Shown: in pieces, positions 44,312 through 56,761 of the stretch
Layout: every line of letters begins with the position of its first letter
Numbering within the stretch: position 1 is the first letter of the stretch
From: Turnera subulata
Lineage: Eukaryota > Streptophyta > Magnoliopsida > Malpighiales > Passifloraceae
DNA: 64,000 bases
Assembly: GCA_028386065.3 (NCBI GenBank)
Contig: JAKUCV010001924.1
Span: 1-64,000 of the forward strand
Reading direction: 5' to 3'
The notes under the pieces: model-generated
What the model was told of the DNA's origin: nothing
What the model saw: only the letters and a program-made list of their open reading frames with translations
Databases searched by the model: none
Translations under genes and position numbers: made by a program

Positions 44312-47300
44312 TCAGCCTTGAATGATTGTTCGGCTAAACAAATCGACCATGGCGGACATGAGCAAAGATCCGATCACGGCCAGAATTACTAAGCAACAAC
44401 CTTTAGCATAAGAACCAAAATCTAAGTCGAGCTTCACGGACAAATATACTACGCAGGTCCATATAAGTACCGTAACTCCATTCCATAAAAAACAAGACAA
44501 CTGCTCACCCCTCAAAGGTTGGATCTCCCTGTTCTCCAATATCATGAAATCATCAGGTTCTTCTTCTTCCATGATATCTCCATCCAAAGAAAGTGACTGG
44601 CCCGATCCCCCGTTGAAAAAGATTGGCAACACAAGATTCTTGGAAATCGGTGCCTCTACTGGTAGAGAGCCAAATTGGATGGCCTGCAGCATCTCCACAT
44701 CAGCCTTGTTCACCTCAGGAAAAGCAGCATTCTTTTTGAGTTCAACCAAGTCGACAAACCTTCGTTTGGGGACCCAAACCTTGGTTAACTGCCGTGCACG
44801 GTGTGACTTGATCTCTTTTTTTATTAGATGTTTGATCTCCGACTGCACCTGCTGCTTGGGCAGTGAATGCCCTTGGTTCGCTGGTCCCCTATATCGTTCT
44901 AAGAATCTGGATGACTGATGAGACTGAGTGCCTAGTATTTTGACTATCGGTCTTCTAGAGTCCGCAACTTCACTCTGGATTGGCCTAGGCTTGGCCAATA
45001 GTCCTCCTGTCCTCTTTAATGATGTCTGGTGGCTGACACCTAGTTCCCTCCTCAGGCGCTCCATGCGTCTCTTCTGGGTCTTGGTAAGTCCAAATCGCTC
45101 AAAGCGAGTCTCCAAATCCCTTAAGTGTGCGTGTAGGGAAACCAGAATTAATCGTTTTTGCTTCCTCAGCTGGTTCACATGCCACCTACGATCCTTGGGA
45201 GCGAAGGGCCTGATCGACCTGGACGGAGGCCTACTATCAGCTGGTTTGGATTGGAGCTGCACCTTAGGAATGATCCTGCTACACTCAAAACACCGTGTTA
45301 CCTCATCGTTGACCTCTACTGCCCTTGGCTTGATCTTTGCACCAGAATCTATGACCTCGATCTGCGGCTTGGGGGTGTTGAGTGACCTATTCTGCACATA
45401 GCCAGAACCAAGAATCTGTTGGCTATGACCATTGGGTGTGGCCTTACGGTTCCAGCCCTTGGGAATGGTCTGGCAGTTCTGGCCTTTTGTAGTGGCAAGT
45501 TGACCACAAGCGGCAGTCTTTCGATCCTGGCCACCAGGCATTGTCTGTTGGTCCTTCTTATTAGGAATAACCTGGTGACTCTGGCCAGGAGCAATGCTCT
45601 GTGCATCATGGCCTTTACCTTGCAAAACCAATGGTGACGATTCTTCTTTATGAGGGCCTGGATCTGTACTGCCCCCTTGGTGGGCAGGTTTTACCTCGTC
45701 ATCACTAGAATCTGAATGGCCAAGATCAAAATATTGATCATCCATTAGTTGATCCCCCTCGGGGTACACATCAATGTTAGTATCCGGGCATGCAAACTTG
45801 ACAATCAAGTGCAACGGAAAGACCCGGAAACTTTGGAGGATCCAAGTGAAGCAACTAAACCGAACAATAAAAACAAACATACCTGAAACGGTTAGGATCT
45901 CTCACCTAAATGAAGAACCGAATCAGCTAGAGCCGGAAGGATATCCTGCTCCTCTACGATATCCACACGAACCGTCGATCACAGCAGGAAAAACGTCTCA
46001 CGATCTCCAACCCAAGCACTCCCGAACTGTGGTGCTAGCTACGGATTTCCGGGAGCTATGTGGTGTTGCTTTCTTTCTCAAAAAATGTGTGAGTGTTTGT
46101 GTGTGCTCTTACTGGTCTGAAAAACACTCTCAAGGCTCTCAAAAACCAGAATGCAATCAGCCAAAAACCCAAAACATAATCTAATTATGCCACTCAATTA
46201 GTGCTTATGGTACTGGCTAAAATAATGGCCCATCATAATTAAGATACCCATTATCTTGTCTACCACTAAGCACTAATGGGATTACACATCACAAGCAATC
46301 AGGTTTGGCTCAACAATTTTGACAATTATTGAATCAAACCATCCCAAAACGACCCTGGTCCAACCACGGTCCAACCATACCTGGTCGAACCATGGTCCAA
46401 CAACGGTTCAACCACCTGCTCGAATCAACGATTCTAAGTGTGTGACCTTGTAGGCACTTGTAACATCCGGCAATAATTGTAAACTCATTTACAATTGTAA
46501 GCAAAGAGCGGCGTCTAGCAACACATCATTGCTACCCGAACGACAAGATCAGTACTGATTCTATATGGCTTGAAACATGTCATCGTCCCTTCGTCCCATT
46601 ATCAAGATTAAACAAGAGACATGGAATATGTCAATCTTGCATATGTTCAATCTTGGTTTCTTGATCCTCGAGTTAACCGCGTAAAACGGATGCCTACGAT
46701 ATCACCATATCATAATCCGAGCATGGCCATGCATTTACGGTTCAACTCTATCAGGAAACCATCCGATAATATACCCATTATATGGGTTGGATGAATCCCC
46801 TCTGGATCATACAAAGCCCACTACACATTTATCATATACCCAATGACTACACTAAGGTCTACTCATTTACGAAATAGCCAAGAGTAATATCAAAGTATAC
46901 GACTCATATGTTGGGAACCTTGATGATCTCAGGTCTAAGGACAATACATATAAGAACCGCTATCGACAAACATATAACGTTCCACGTAGCATTCTTATGT
47001 GGGCCGGTCCAGTCCACAAGTTCTCTAACTTGTACCCTTATGTAGAATTCATATCACATATAAATTCTCAACATACGCTAGTCTTAATTTATTATTACAA
47101 CCCATCCATAATAATAATCGACTAGGGACATTTAAGAATATAAAATATTCTAGGGTTATAAATATGTGTAAGCGTTTATCTCATAAACGATATTTATTGG
47201 AATAACCTTAATGTGTATACATGACTACAAACAATCATCCATTGATTGGCTTTTAGGCATATTACACTAACAATCAAAGCATGGTTGATCATCATCCTTA

Positions 47301-47539
47301 CCAGGACGATCATGGCTAGACCGGCCTAATTGGTTGTTGCCTGACCAATATTGGTCTTGGCCTTGCCCTCCTTGTTCTGACGTGCTTGGGAGACCATGAC
47401 GGTTGTGTTCATCCTCTTCACTTGTGAGAGAATCGTGGTTGTCAAGACCTTCCCAAAGAGAAAGCCCTAATGCTAGTCTTTCGGCCATAATCTCAATTAT
47501 AGCCTGTCGAAGTTCCGAATCTTCCTTGGTTTCTGGCAT
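44312..47539 (-). pseudogene. Long ORF of the Tat-like element, split by a solo LTR
   Basis: The element-encoded frame runs from ATG at 47539 to the insertion at 47273, then from 45774 to the stop at 44312. Both parts are in the same frame (insertion plus duplication = 1503 bp), giving about 575 codons without the insertion. Visible: an acidic/Gln-rich N-terminus, low-complexity Gln/Gly repeats, CFECSR (possible half zinc site), a long basic middle (KRRMERLRREL), and near the C-terminus two hydrophobic segments, LSCFLWNGVTVLIWTCVVYL and CCLVILAVIGSLLMSAMV, separated by about 10 residues. No gag, protease or RT motif. Function unknown; the membrane hairpin is unusual for a retrotransposon protein. 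Confidence 0.6.
45775..47272 (-). mobile_element. Solo LTR, related to the copia element at 17454-25761
   Basis: Minus strand starts TGTTAGTGTAATATGCC and ends GATACTAACA, 1498 bp. It is flanked by a perfect ATCAA duplication (45770-45774 and 47273-47277). Long stretches match the LTRs at 17454 and 24228, including the GGTTGAACC array. No internal region, so it is a recombined solo LTR, nested in the Tat-like element ORF. Confidence 0.9.
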
Positions 47540-47646
47540 GATGAATGCTCAGGAAAGAAGAATTCTTCTCATCTCGGGCATGGTAAGTGCTCAGCGACAA
47601 AACTTCTGTAGTGGAACGTGTGTGTCCCACCGGGCGTGCCAAAAAC

Positions 47647-48614
47647 TGTTCGCGCACGAACAGCGAGCGACCCTCGACCTATCGATCCGACTGTTTAAAT
47701 AGTCGAACCGACAGCCGGATCCTTTAGTAGAAAGGCCGAACGGACGGTGTCGCGCGTCTTGGACCGGGTTTTGATGATGACCTGCCGATTCGACCGATGG
47801 AAGGCCAAACCTACAACCGAATCCGACGGTTGAAAGAAGGGCCGAACGGACGAATGTCAAACGCCTTAAATCGGGTTTTGTGTTTTTGGGTTTTCTAAGT
47901 TACACTAAACTAAGATAGCATGACAAATGCGCGATAAAAGTAAACTATTAAAAGATAAAAATTGGTCTGGATTGATATTCCTCCATCCCGATACAAGTAT
48001 TATCAATAACCTTATATAGGTTATCACAAAACAATTGATAAAATAATATTTCGAATTCTAAACATCGCTTGAGGTGGGATCTGCTCTGAATCCCGATATC
48101 TTCCCTTTTAACTTTCAAATACGAACAGAAGTCACAGAGGATTGCGCAGACCCTAACGGCTCGTGGACCTTCCTGATCACAAGCATCCGATCGCCTAACG
48201 ATTCGATAATATCCAAACTCATGATTCAAATTCAAGTCCAAGAACTGATCCCCAACCAACATAAAACACCGGACTTGGAAAGACATCAATCCCAGACTAG
48301 CGCCCCCGACATGTATAAGCCGGACTGGATATCAGGCTAGTCCAATGAAAGACAAGAGACCCAAGGCATCGATCCTAGCCCAATGGATGACATCGATCTT
48401 GGACCAGTGGGCGACATCGGTCTTGGACCAGTGGATGACATCGGTCTTGGACTAGTGGATAATATCGGTCGTGGACTAGTGGATGACATCGGTCTTGGAC
48501 CAGATACCAAAGAAAAACTATTGGGACTCTAAGAGCACAGTACTGGCTTTTGACCAGAAGGAGCCCAACATGAACGACATGTAATACATCACGATTTTGG
48601 TCTTGGTGTACACA
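47647..48614 (-). repeat. 5' LTR of the Tat-like element
   Basis: 968 bp; TGTGTACACC at its minus-strand start and CGTGCGCGAACA at its end. The primer region follows on the left. Confidence 0.9.
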
Positions 48615-48619
48615 GAAAC

Positions 48620-48936
48620 AAACTGATCTTCAACAACGAAGCTATAAGATGGGACAACCTCTTCGACATTACAGTGACTAAAGTGTTCTGGTGGGTGAAG
48701 GCCTTGCAACCAGAATTCCCCTACTCGCATTTCAACATTCTAGCTTCAGTAGATGCGTTAAAACAATGGAAAGGTGTGCGTAGGAAGTTTGTATAATGTT
48801 CTCTGTTCTTTAGAATGCTTTCTATTTGGTGCTGTGTGTTTCTATCGTCATTGTCTCAATGACCATTTTCCTATAATATATACTCTACTTCCTTTTCGCA
48901 TTTGGTGAATAAAGTCTCTATTAGCATAAAAAAAGG
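48620..48936 (+). pseudogene. Large LINE, last segment with 3' tail
   Basis: C-terminal coding resumes as LIFNNEAIRWDNLFDITVTK and ends at a stop near 48796 (QWKGVRRKFV). The 3' UTR ends AATAAAGTCTC...TTAGCATAAAAAAA at about 48934. The TAGCATAAAA tail is shared with the SINE at 50318-50512. Confidence 0.8.
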
Positions 48937-50317
48937 TCCGATATTTGTGTTGTGGATTGCGATGGTTGGGTTACTTTGTTGATGGTGGTTGTGCATGCGT
49001 TTTGCTGGTCTTGTGCTTGGTGGTCGGGTTTCTGGTCCCTGGCAATGGGTGTGGAATTCGGCGTGGTTGCTATTGCAGGGGAGGAGGAGGAAAAAGAGGG
49101 CTAAACTTGGGCTGGTTGTGATTATACATTTTGGAGTATCGTGCATGTTATTGTTGCGGTGGTAGTAGTGATGATGGTGGTGGAGGTAGTATGTAGGTGG
49201 TGTAAATAATTTTTTTTAGGGAGATAAAGTAATCATGGGTTGGAGGTTGTAAAAATGATTTTGAATGGGTTTTTAATCAGTGTTAAATTTTTTAAAAGTT
49301 AAAGCAACACCTTGAAATTTGAAAATTACTTTTTTTTCAACTAAAAATTATGTTTTAATGAAATTTTATAAAATACAAAATAAATTTTTATATTTATGTT
49401 TGGATGTTAACTATTTTTTCTTTTCTCTTTTTCATAATTTTTTTAAGACTAAAATAAAAAATAAAAAAATTATCAAATGGATAAGTGGGCCAAAGTTATC
49501 GCCCCATTTTCATCAGTTTTTCTTTTACCCTTTCCTATCATTTAAATATTTTATTTTTCTTGTTTTGCTAAAAAAATGTAATAACTATTAGATGGCCAAG
49601 GTTTGTCTTCCTTTTGCTTTCTTTTTGTTTTTTTTACATATTTAAATCTTTTCTTAAAAAATAAAATGACAAAAAATTATTCGGTCATGATCTTGCCACG
49701 GCCAATCATTCATGCAATCCGTTAAATCAACTTACACAAATTAAAAACCCTAACCGAAATGAGTTTAAAATGGGGAATAGGGAGTCAAATACTCTTTTTT
49801 TTAAGGGAGTTGCTCAAGCTTGATCAAAAGTTCAGGGTAAAATGTATTGAACCCTCCAATGATTAATCACTAGTTTTACACCATGATGTAACTAGTTTTA
49901 CACCATTACCACTCAAAATGAAAAAGAAAAGCTAGAACAAACAGGACAGACCATCAGTATAAATGGGTAACTATAGGAAGTTCAGCCTGCAAGGCTTTGA
50001 GCCATCAAGTTTAAGTATATAGTCAAATCAAATAGTTTCTCCCAATTGAGTGTGGTTCTCCTAAAAGAGATAAGATTGTTTCTTCCATTTCATAGAGACC
50101 AGTGATCACGAAATCATCCAGCTCAACAAATGAATGCAAGGCCGATAGTGGAAGATAGTCCAAAATGTACTCTCATCTCTACACTGTACATGCATGTGAA
50201 ACATGTGTACGAAACAAGAGAGGAACTATGTGCAGTCGGTAATAAGAACAACCAAAGCAAAGTTTTGAAACATATTCACTACTGTGACTTGTTTTCGTGC
50301 CATGGCTGCTTTCAGAG
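48937..50317. other. Gene-free stretch
   Basis: G-rich then strongly AT-rich sequence. No coding motif or RNA gene seen. A short segment near 49865-49920 (ACTAGTTTTACACCATTACC) resembles 17370-17410 next to the copia element, perhaps a minor dispersed repeat. Confidence 0.4.
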
Positions 50318-50512
50318 ACTTCATTGGTTGTAGTGGTAAAGCGTACTGCATTCCCCTTAAATCCCAAAGTCTAGGTTTCGAGTTTTGGTGGAAGCGGGTG
50401 TATGGAAATTGTGCTATTAGTAATAGTCTCATCTCACAAGGATGACACATCGAGCCACGGGGAGAGATTAGTCCGGTAGTCGACTGGAATACTCTTCTAG
50501 CATAAAAAAAAA
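50318..50512 (+). mobile_element. tRNA-derived SINE
   Basis: Pol III box A-like TGGTTGTAGTGG (50325-50336) and box B-like GGTTTCGAGTT (50374-50384), then an unrelated body and CTAGCATAAAAAAAAAA (50498-50512). The size (about 195 bp) fits plant SINEs. The 3' tail matches that of the LINE ending at 48934. No clear target duplication found. Confidence 0.7.
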
Positions 50513-50744
50513 ATCCATCCTCTCAATCTCAGCTAGGCGAGAGTATTTGGCCAATTTGATTCGAACATCCATATTCCGATTCGGTTTTTGAGCTGACCGA
50601 ATTTCTCAAGAGGGTGACTCAACTATTGTCAGAACCAAATTGTCCAAAGACCGAAATAATTCGGTTCGGGCACTAATTAATGAAATTGCCCAAATTTAAT
50701 AAAAACAGAAATCTAGGAAAAAAAACATAGAAGTTGGCTCATTT

Positions 50745-52243
50745 TTCTTTGATGCTAAGGATTGAACTTTTATTTATGAAACATATTATTACATAGGATA
50801 ATTTGAGAGTGCGTAAGCTAAGAAACTACACGCAAAGTATTACAAAATACCCGACCAGAGCTAAAATTGAGCATCTGTGTGTACCTACATGCTGCACATT
50901 TCAAAATACAGTCCCTCTATTGAATCTAAACCTAGTTTCATAAAGTCCCTGCGAACCCCGATCCAACCCCTAACAAATTCTGCATTATTGATAACATAAG
51001 AAGCATTGACAGGGAAGCTAGGATGAAGGGCCTTGATCCAAGAAACGGCATGGACGATAATGGTGTCAAACAAACTGTCACGATCTTAAGCTCTTGTTGT
51101 TGAAATTTTTCTGTTACGTTCAGGCCATAATGCCCATATAGTTGCGTAGGCAATAATAACCCAAGATGATATGCTTGATGCGAAAGGAGATAAGAAGGCC
51201 CATTGCACTAGGAAATCTGGAATGGCACTAGGTAAGCATCCAAACACACCCCACCATCTTTTTTTTATGCTAAACACACCCCACCATCTACAGGTTTTGC
51301 CTCAAATATCCCAACAAAAATCACAATGCAAGAAGAGATGGTCCCTAGCTAGATGCTAGGCAGGAAGAGCACAACACTCATTACGAATCAGCTAATGATA
51401 ATATACCTCTTTGTTGTGAAGGGCGTCCTTGGTTGAAATACCATTTTGACGAGCGAGCCACAGCCAGCATTCAACTATAAATGGAGTAATGTTCAACTAA
51501 GGAGTACACCGCTCGCATTCCTCTCTTTTGTACACAAAATCTCTACTGAATAGTTGCCCCCTTGATCAGTCATCATTCCAAAAGCGCCTATGTCCAACAG
51601 CAAGGGTAAGAAGCACAGCTACAATATCAGTATCTAAGGAACACACATCCACCAATTCCCTCTCCTGGTATATTCGTTTCCAATTGTTCTTCCAGGCTGA
51701 AAGACACAACTCCTCCCCAAGATACTCTGCCACGGACCACTAGTGACATAAACACACAGAGAATAGGCCGTGGTACTTCTCTTTCAAGACACCATAGGCA
51801 CTCCATTCATCAGCCTAGAATTTTGTCACTGCCCTATTACCAATCCGAATATAAGATCTGTTCCACAACAGAATGCCAGACTGGCTGCTTGCAGTTCGTG
51901 AGGCTTTAGACAAATAAAAAATGGGCGATGAAGTCGGGCCACCAGAAGCACACTTGTTATTAATAAAAATCTTCCAACTTCATTTTTATTTTTACAACAG
52001 GCAGGACAATTGACAGCGATGGCCTTTTTTTTCTTCCTTTCTTTATTGCTAATCGACACACCCCACCATTTGCAGATAAAAACTTTCCATGCAACGGGAT
52101 AGGTCAAGAAGATGGTCCTGAGATTCCAAATGAGTACAAAGAGGGAGAATAGATTCTGTATCTATATATAGCAAAGAACGTCTTTGGTGAGACACAATAT
52201 ATACAAAACCAAAACCATCCGTGGAGCTTCAATCATCAACCTA
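50745..52243 (-). pseudogene. LINE 3' fragment (zf-RVT, C-terminus, tail)
   Basis: Minus strand: VAWKVFICKWWGV, then NCPACCKNKNE (zinc-linker Cys residues), later IIAYATIWALWPERNRKI and FDTIIVHAVSWIKALHPSF, the usual plant L1 ORF2 end. The 3' end reads AATAAAAGTTC...TTAGCATCAAAGAAAAA near 50745-50775. Frames are broken. It is cut at 52243 by the copia element. Confidence 0.65.
51242..51289 (-). mobile_element. Micro-insertion: LINE tail of 12 bp with an 18-bp target duplication
   Basis: Perfect 18-bp direct repeats AAACACACCCCACCATCT (51242-51259 and 51272-51289) flank TTTTTTTATGCT. On the minus strand the insert reads AGCATAAAAAAA, the terminal tail of the local LINE/SINE group. Confidence 0.75.
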
Positions 52244-52653
52244 TGAAGGAAAGCATAGTACAAGAAACTTACTTCTATTTCCTAGCGATGCAGCGGAAGC
52301 AGGATCGGGAGCTTAGCTCGATTTACCGGTCGGAGGAAGTCGTCACGGTTTGTTGGATCGACTTCCGAGTCTCCACAACCTAAATCCTCTTTTACTGTGC
52401 CCTCAAGGTTTTCTGTATGTGTCTGCCTTGTTTTTTCCCTGGCTTGCTCTATCACCCGTTAGATAAGCAATTTATAGGAAAAATATGGTTGCCTGGTTGT
52501 TGAAATATTCTTTCACTTTTCTTTACAACAAAGCACTAATTATCCTGCACCCATTGTGGGTGAACGGATTATATTGCATCATTAGTGAAGGTCCCTACAG
52601 TCTATCATGACTGTGCACCTCAATGTGGGTGTACTTATCGTTTTATTCCAACA
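52244..52653 (-). repeat. 3' LTR of copia element (52244-59525)
   Basis: 410 bp, TGTTGGAATAAAACG at its start on the minus strand. Confidence 0.92.
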
Positions 52654-53708
52654 TCTCCCACTCACACATAATGGGAGGGCACACATACAACAATCATGAG
52701 AAACAAATTCTCTCAAAGTCACAGAATTTCATACAGGGAAGTAGATTGTGCGACCAGCATACTTTGAGAGTCACATGCTATACATCTGTTAGGAATATAT
52801 AGCCTCTCATAAAAAAAATTTAAGTAGATCAGAAAGTACGCAAGTACCCTAGATCATAAATCACATTAGAAATCTACTGAAGATCTCACTTATTAAGATA
52901 CATTGTATTCACAATTATAACCATAAGTCATAACTGGTGCACCGGTGAATACAAACTATTGTGATTTCGGTCAATGATCTTCCTCTTCTCACGATCCTCT
53001 TAACTCAACTTAACTTGCTTTTCTAGACATGTCCCGCCAGACCGAATCAGTGTCCATGGTCCTTTGGCAACACACTAAGATAGCAAGCATCAAGCTGAAT
53101 CTCAAGTACCTGATCGGAGTCCTGAGGGTACACGATAGAGCCATCATAAAGGCTTTGGGTCTCACACAACAATAAGCAGAGATTAAACTTATGTTAACCC
53201 AATTGGTCAGCAAAACGCGCACATGGTATGAAACATGTGCTACAGCATTTTCTCTTTTCCCGTAGAGCGTATGTCTTTTCCATAAGAAATGCTGTACAGA
53301 TGATATTTAGACACCATAAGTATCCAAACTTGAGTTCCTTGATCTACCCATTAACTTGAACTCACATCTGGCCCATAAAGTAGACTAGATGAACATATTT
53401 CATCTATTGAATGACCTTTTGTCATTACTCATTCGACGTTTAAGCAATTGGCTCTAAAATTATCCATATGATAATTTTACTTAAAACTCGTCTCATCTCC
53501 ACTTATCACTAAGATAAGGAGGCAGTTACCTATGTGAGAAGGCTAACCTCTTGTCTACTTGACATACTTTACAGTAAAGCAATTAATTGAGGAATGTACA
53601 TAACATCCATCCAAAAAAAATATATATATGTATGAATTCAACTTCATCGATAATTAGAAGAACATTAAATAGCTATGTGAATAATGGGAAACAAATAAAA
53701 TGAAGTAT
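52654..53708 (-). other. Long spacer between pol and 3' LTR
   Basis: About 1 kb without a recognisable ORF on either strand; a position where some copia lineages carry an extra gene, but none is seen. Confidence 0.5.
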
Positions 53709-56668
53709 TCAAAACCTATACAACCCTTGAGACTTAATGTGTTTAACAAACACATCTCTAGGTACAGGTTTAGTTAATGGATCTGCCAACATATCCCCTG
53801 TAGGTAAATACTTCACATTCACCACCTTGCGTGCAACCATATCTCTCGCAAAGTTATACTTAATATCTATGTGTTTGGTTTTGCAATGGAACTTAGGATC
53901 CTTGGTGGAAGAAATTGCAGCCTGACTGTCACAGTAGACTAACACTGGATCAGTGTTTTCTGCATTTTCTACAAGGCACTCTAAGAACCTTTTCAGCCAA
54001 ACAGCCTCTTGTGCAGCTGAAGCGAGAGCCACATATTCGGCTTCCATTGTGGACAAGGACACACATGATTGTTTCTTACTGCTCCAGGATATGGCGCCAC
54101 CACTTAGTAAGAAAACATATCCAGACGTAGACTTTCTATCATCTGGATCCCCTCCATGGTCAGCATTAGTGTATCCAATCAATCGTAGATCCTGCCCGCC
54201 TCGATAACAAAGCGAGTAATCAGCAGTCCCTTTTAGATATCTCATGATTCTCTTTACTGCTTTCCAATATGCTGGGCCTGGGTCAGATTGATATCTGCTT
54301 ACCAAGCTAACTGCATGACAGATATCTGGTCTAGTGCATACCATAGTATACATCAGACTTCCGACTGCGCTCCGATATGGAATTCGGCTCATTTGTTCTC
54401 TTTCTTCAAGAGTCTTAGGACACATGTGATTTCCCAAGGTATGGCCTTTGCTAATGGGAGTATTGATAGGGTTACTGTTTTGCATGTTAAATCGTTCAAG
54501 AACTTTTCTAATATAATTCTCCTGGGAGAGATATAATAGTTTCTTAGAACGATCTCTTGAAATCTTTACTCGAAGAATATATGCAGCTTCACCCATATCC
54601 TTCATCTGAAATTGAGATGACAACCAGGTCTTAACCTCGTTGATGAACTCCAGATCATTTCCAGCTATAAGCATGTCATCAACATATAATGTCAAAAACA
54701 CAAACTTGTTTCTAGATCTTTTGGTATATACACAATAGTCTTCTTCCGTCATAGTAAAACCATTTGATAAGACGATATTGTGAAAGAGTATATACCACTG
54801 CCTTGAAGATTGTTTAAGACAATAAATAGACTTCAAAAGTCTACAAACCTTATGTTCGTGGCCTTTTTTGATGAAACACTCAGGTTGTTCCATGTAAATC
54901 TCTTCACTTAACTCACCATTGAGAAAGGCAGTTTTGACATCCATCTAATGTAATTCTAGATCTAAGTTTGCAACAATAGCTAGAATTAGGCAAATAGATG
55001 TAAAGCGTACAACATGTGAGAAAGTCTCTTCGTAGTCTATCCCAACTTGTTGTGTATACCCTTTCGCCACTAGTCGAGCCTTATATCTCTCAACTGTGCC
55101 ATCAGCCTTGAGCTTGATCTTGAGAACCCATTTGTTCCCAATGGCTTTGCGTCCTTTAGGGAGATCAACTGGTTCCCAAACTTTGTTAACTCGCATGGAC
55201 TCCTTCTCGTCTTCCATTGCTTTTGTCCATTTGTCCTTGAAAGGGCATGAGAGAGCCTCTTTTACATTTCTTGGCTCATGGTCATCATGTAGGAGCATAA
55301 AAAAGAGTTCACCCCCTTCGATGTCAAATCGTCGGCGAGGAGTCTTTAGACGTGAACCACGTCTTAATTGTGATTCATTGTTCCCATCTGGATCAATAGG
55401 GCTCCCACTCGGATAAAAAATGCTAATCTCACTCCCACTTGGAATAAGATGCATTTTGTCGCTCTCACTTGAAGCAACAGGATTACTTGGATTCGCATTA
55501 CATGGTAAAGGAGGTTGTCGATGAGAGACAAACTCGTCATCTGTTAAAATTCTCCCACTCGAATGAAGTGATCCTTGATCCTCATTCTCAAACAAAGATA
55601 GGTCTTGTCCTACCTGACCCTTCTTAGGAAACTCATCCTCTAAGATTATGACATTGCGTGACTCAAATTCAGTTATACCCCCACTGTCTTGCTGGCTTAT
55701 GAACACATAACCCTTTGAGGTTTTAGAGTATCTAATAAAGATACTTTTCTTCCTTCTTGGGCCTAATTTCCCATGTTTATGAGAAGAATCATGTGCATAA
55801 GCAGCATAACCCCAAGGTCTTAGAACACTCAGATCGGGCTGTCTACCAGTCCACAACTCATATGGAGTGGTTGCAACTGATTTTGTAGGCATACAGTTAA
55901 GTACATAGGCAGCTGTCAATAAGGCATCACCCTAGAAGGTAATTGGAAATTGAGCTTGTGCCATCATTGACCTAACCATCTCAAGAAGCGTTCTATTCCG
56001 TCTCTCCGTAACACCATTTTGTTGAGGAGTGCTAGGTATAGTCAACTGATGAACTAGGCCCTTTTCATCACAAATTCCTTTAAATTGGGCCGAGAGATAC
56101 TCGCGGCCATGATCAGTTCGAATGGCTTTAATCTTTCGATCCAATTGATTTTCCACTAAGCTCATATAGCTTTGGAAGCATGTTAGTGCCTCTGATTTGT
56201 GGGAAATTAGATAGACATAACCATACCGAGTATAGTCGTCTATTAATGTGATGAAATAGTATGCTCCGTGCCTGGCCCTAACATTCATAGGCCCACAGAT
56301 GTCTGAATCGATAATTGCAAAGGAAATTCGGCTCTGATTGCTTTACCGAAAGGTTTTCGTGCTGATTTTCCAGCTAGACAACATTCACAAGTAGATAATT
56401 CCACTTGTTCGATGCTTGGAAGCAAACCTTGTTTTGCTAACCTTTGCATCATTTGTTGGCCAATGTGACCAAGTCTAGTATGCCATAAGTTTACATCAAC
56501 GTCATAATTACGCGAAGAAATAATCATGGAAAAACAAGCATTATTATTAATAGAAATATCATCCAAATCCATAACATAAAAACCTCCGGTCATGTAACCA
56601 AAACCGAATAAGGTTGAACACAAAGTCAACTTAACGAAATTGTCATGAAATAACAAAGTGAAGCCCAA
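53709..56668 (-). pseudogene. Copia pol (integrase, reverse transcriptase, RNase H)
   Basis: From 56668: pre-integrase WHTRLGHIGQQMMQRL. The integrase core follows (FITLIDDYTRYGYVY, TDHGREYLS, PQQNGVTERRNRTLLEM), then its C-terminal part. RT has DVKTAFLNGELSEEIYMEQP, KQSSRQWY and LYVDDMLIAG (YVDD intact). RNase H has DHGGDPDDRKSTSGYVF, STMEAEYVA and KTKHIDIKYNFARD, ending at 53709. Stops: TAG replacing Trp at 55932-55934 and TAG before MDVKTAF at 54945-54947. A frameshift lies near 56288. Otherwise well kept. Confidence 0.93.
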
Positions 56669-56761
56669 ACTTATTAAAGTTTTGACAGAGATAATATTTC
56701 GACAAATTGAAGGAGCATAGAGAACATCATGTAGGAGAAGGTCTCGACCACCATGCAGGAC

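Larger units (their letters stand above)
41517..48614 (-). mobile_element. Non-autonomous Tat-like LTR element with one long ORF and two tandem arrays
   Basis: LTRs at 47647-48614 (5') and 41517-42461 (3') on the minus strand. Perfect GAAAC target duplication (41512-41516 and 48615-48619). Minus strand after the 5' LTR reads TTTTTGGCACGCCCGGTGGG, the layout of Tat-lineage primer regions. A G-rich polypurine tract GGCTGAGGGGGGCAAG precedes the 3' LTR. Between ORF and 3' LTR are two tandem arrays (43430-44230 and 42540-43025). Tandem repeats at this place are known for Tat/Ogre-type elements. No RT or integrase. A solo LTR interrupts the ORF. Confidence 0.85.

Noticed and set aside
45775..45880. 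N-terminal hydrophobic segment of the 522-codon frame ending at 44312
   Set aside because: These codons come from the solo LTR; the element protein continues instead from 47273-47539.
50318..50400. Functional tRNA gene
   Set aside because: Diverged box B, no cloverleaf, followed by SINE body and poly(A).
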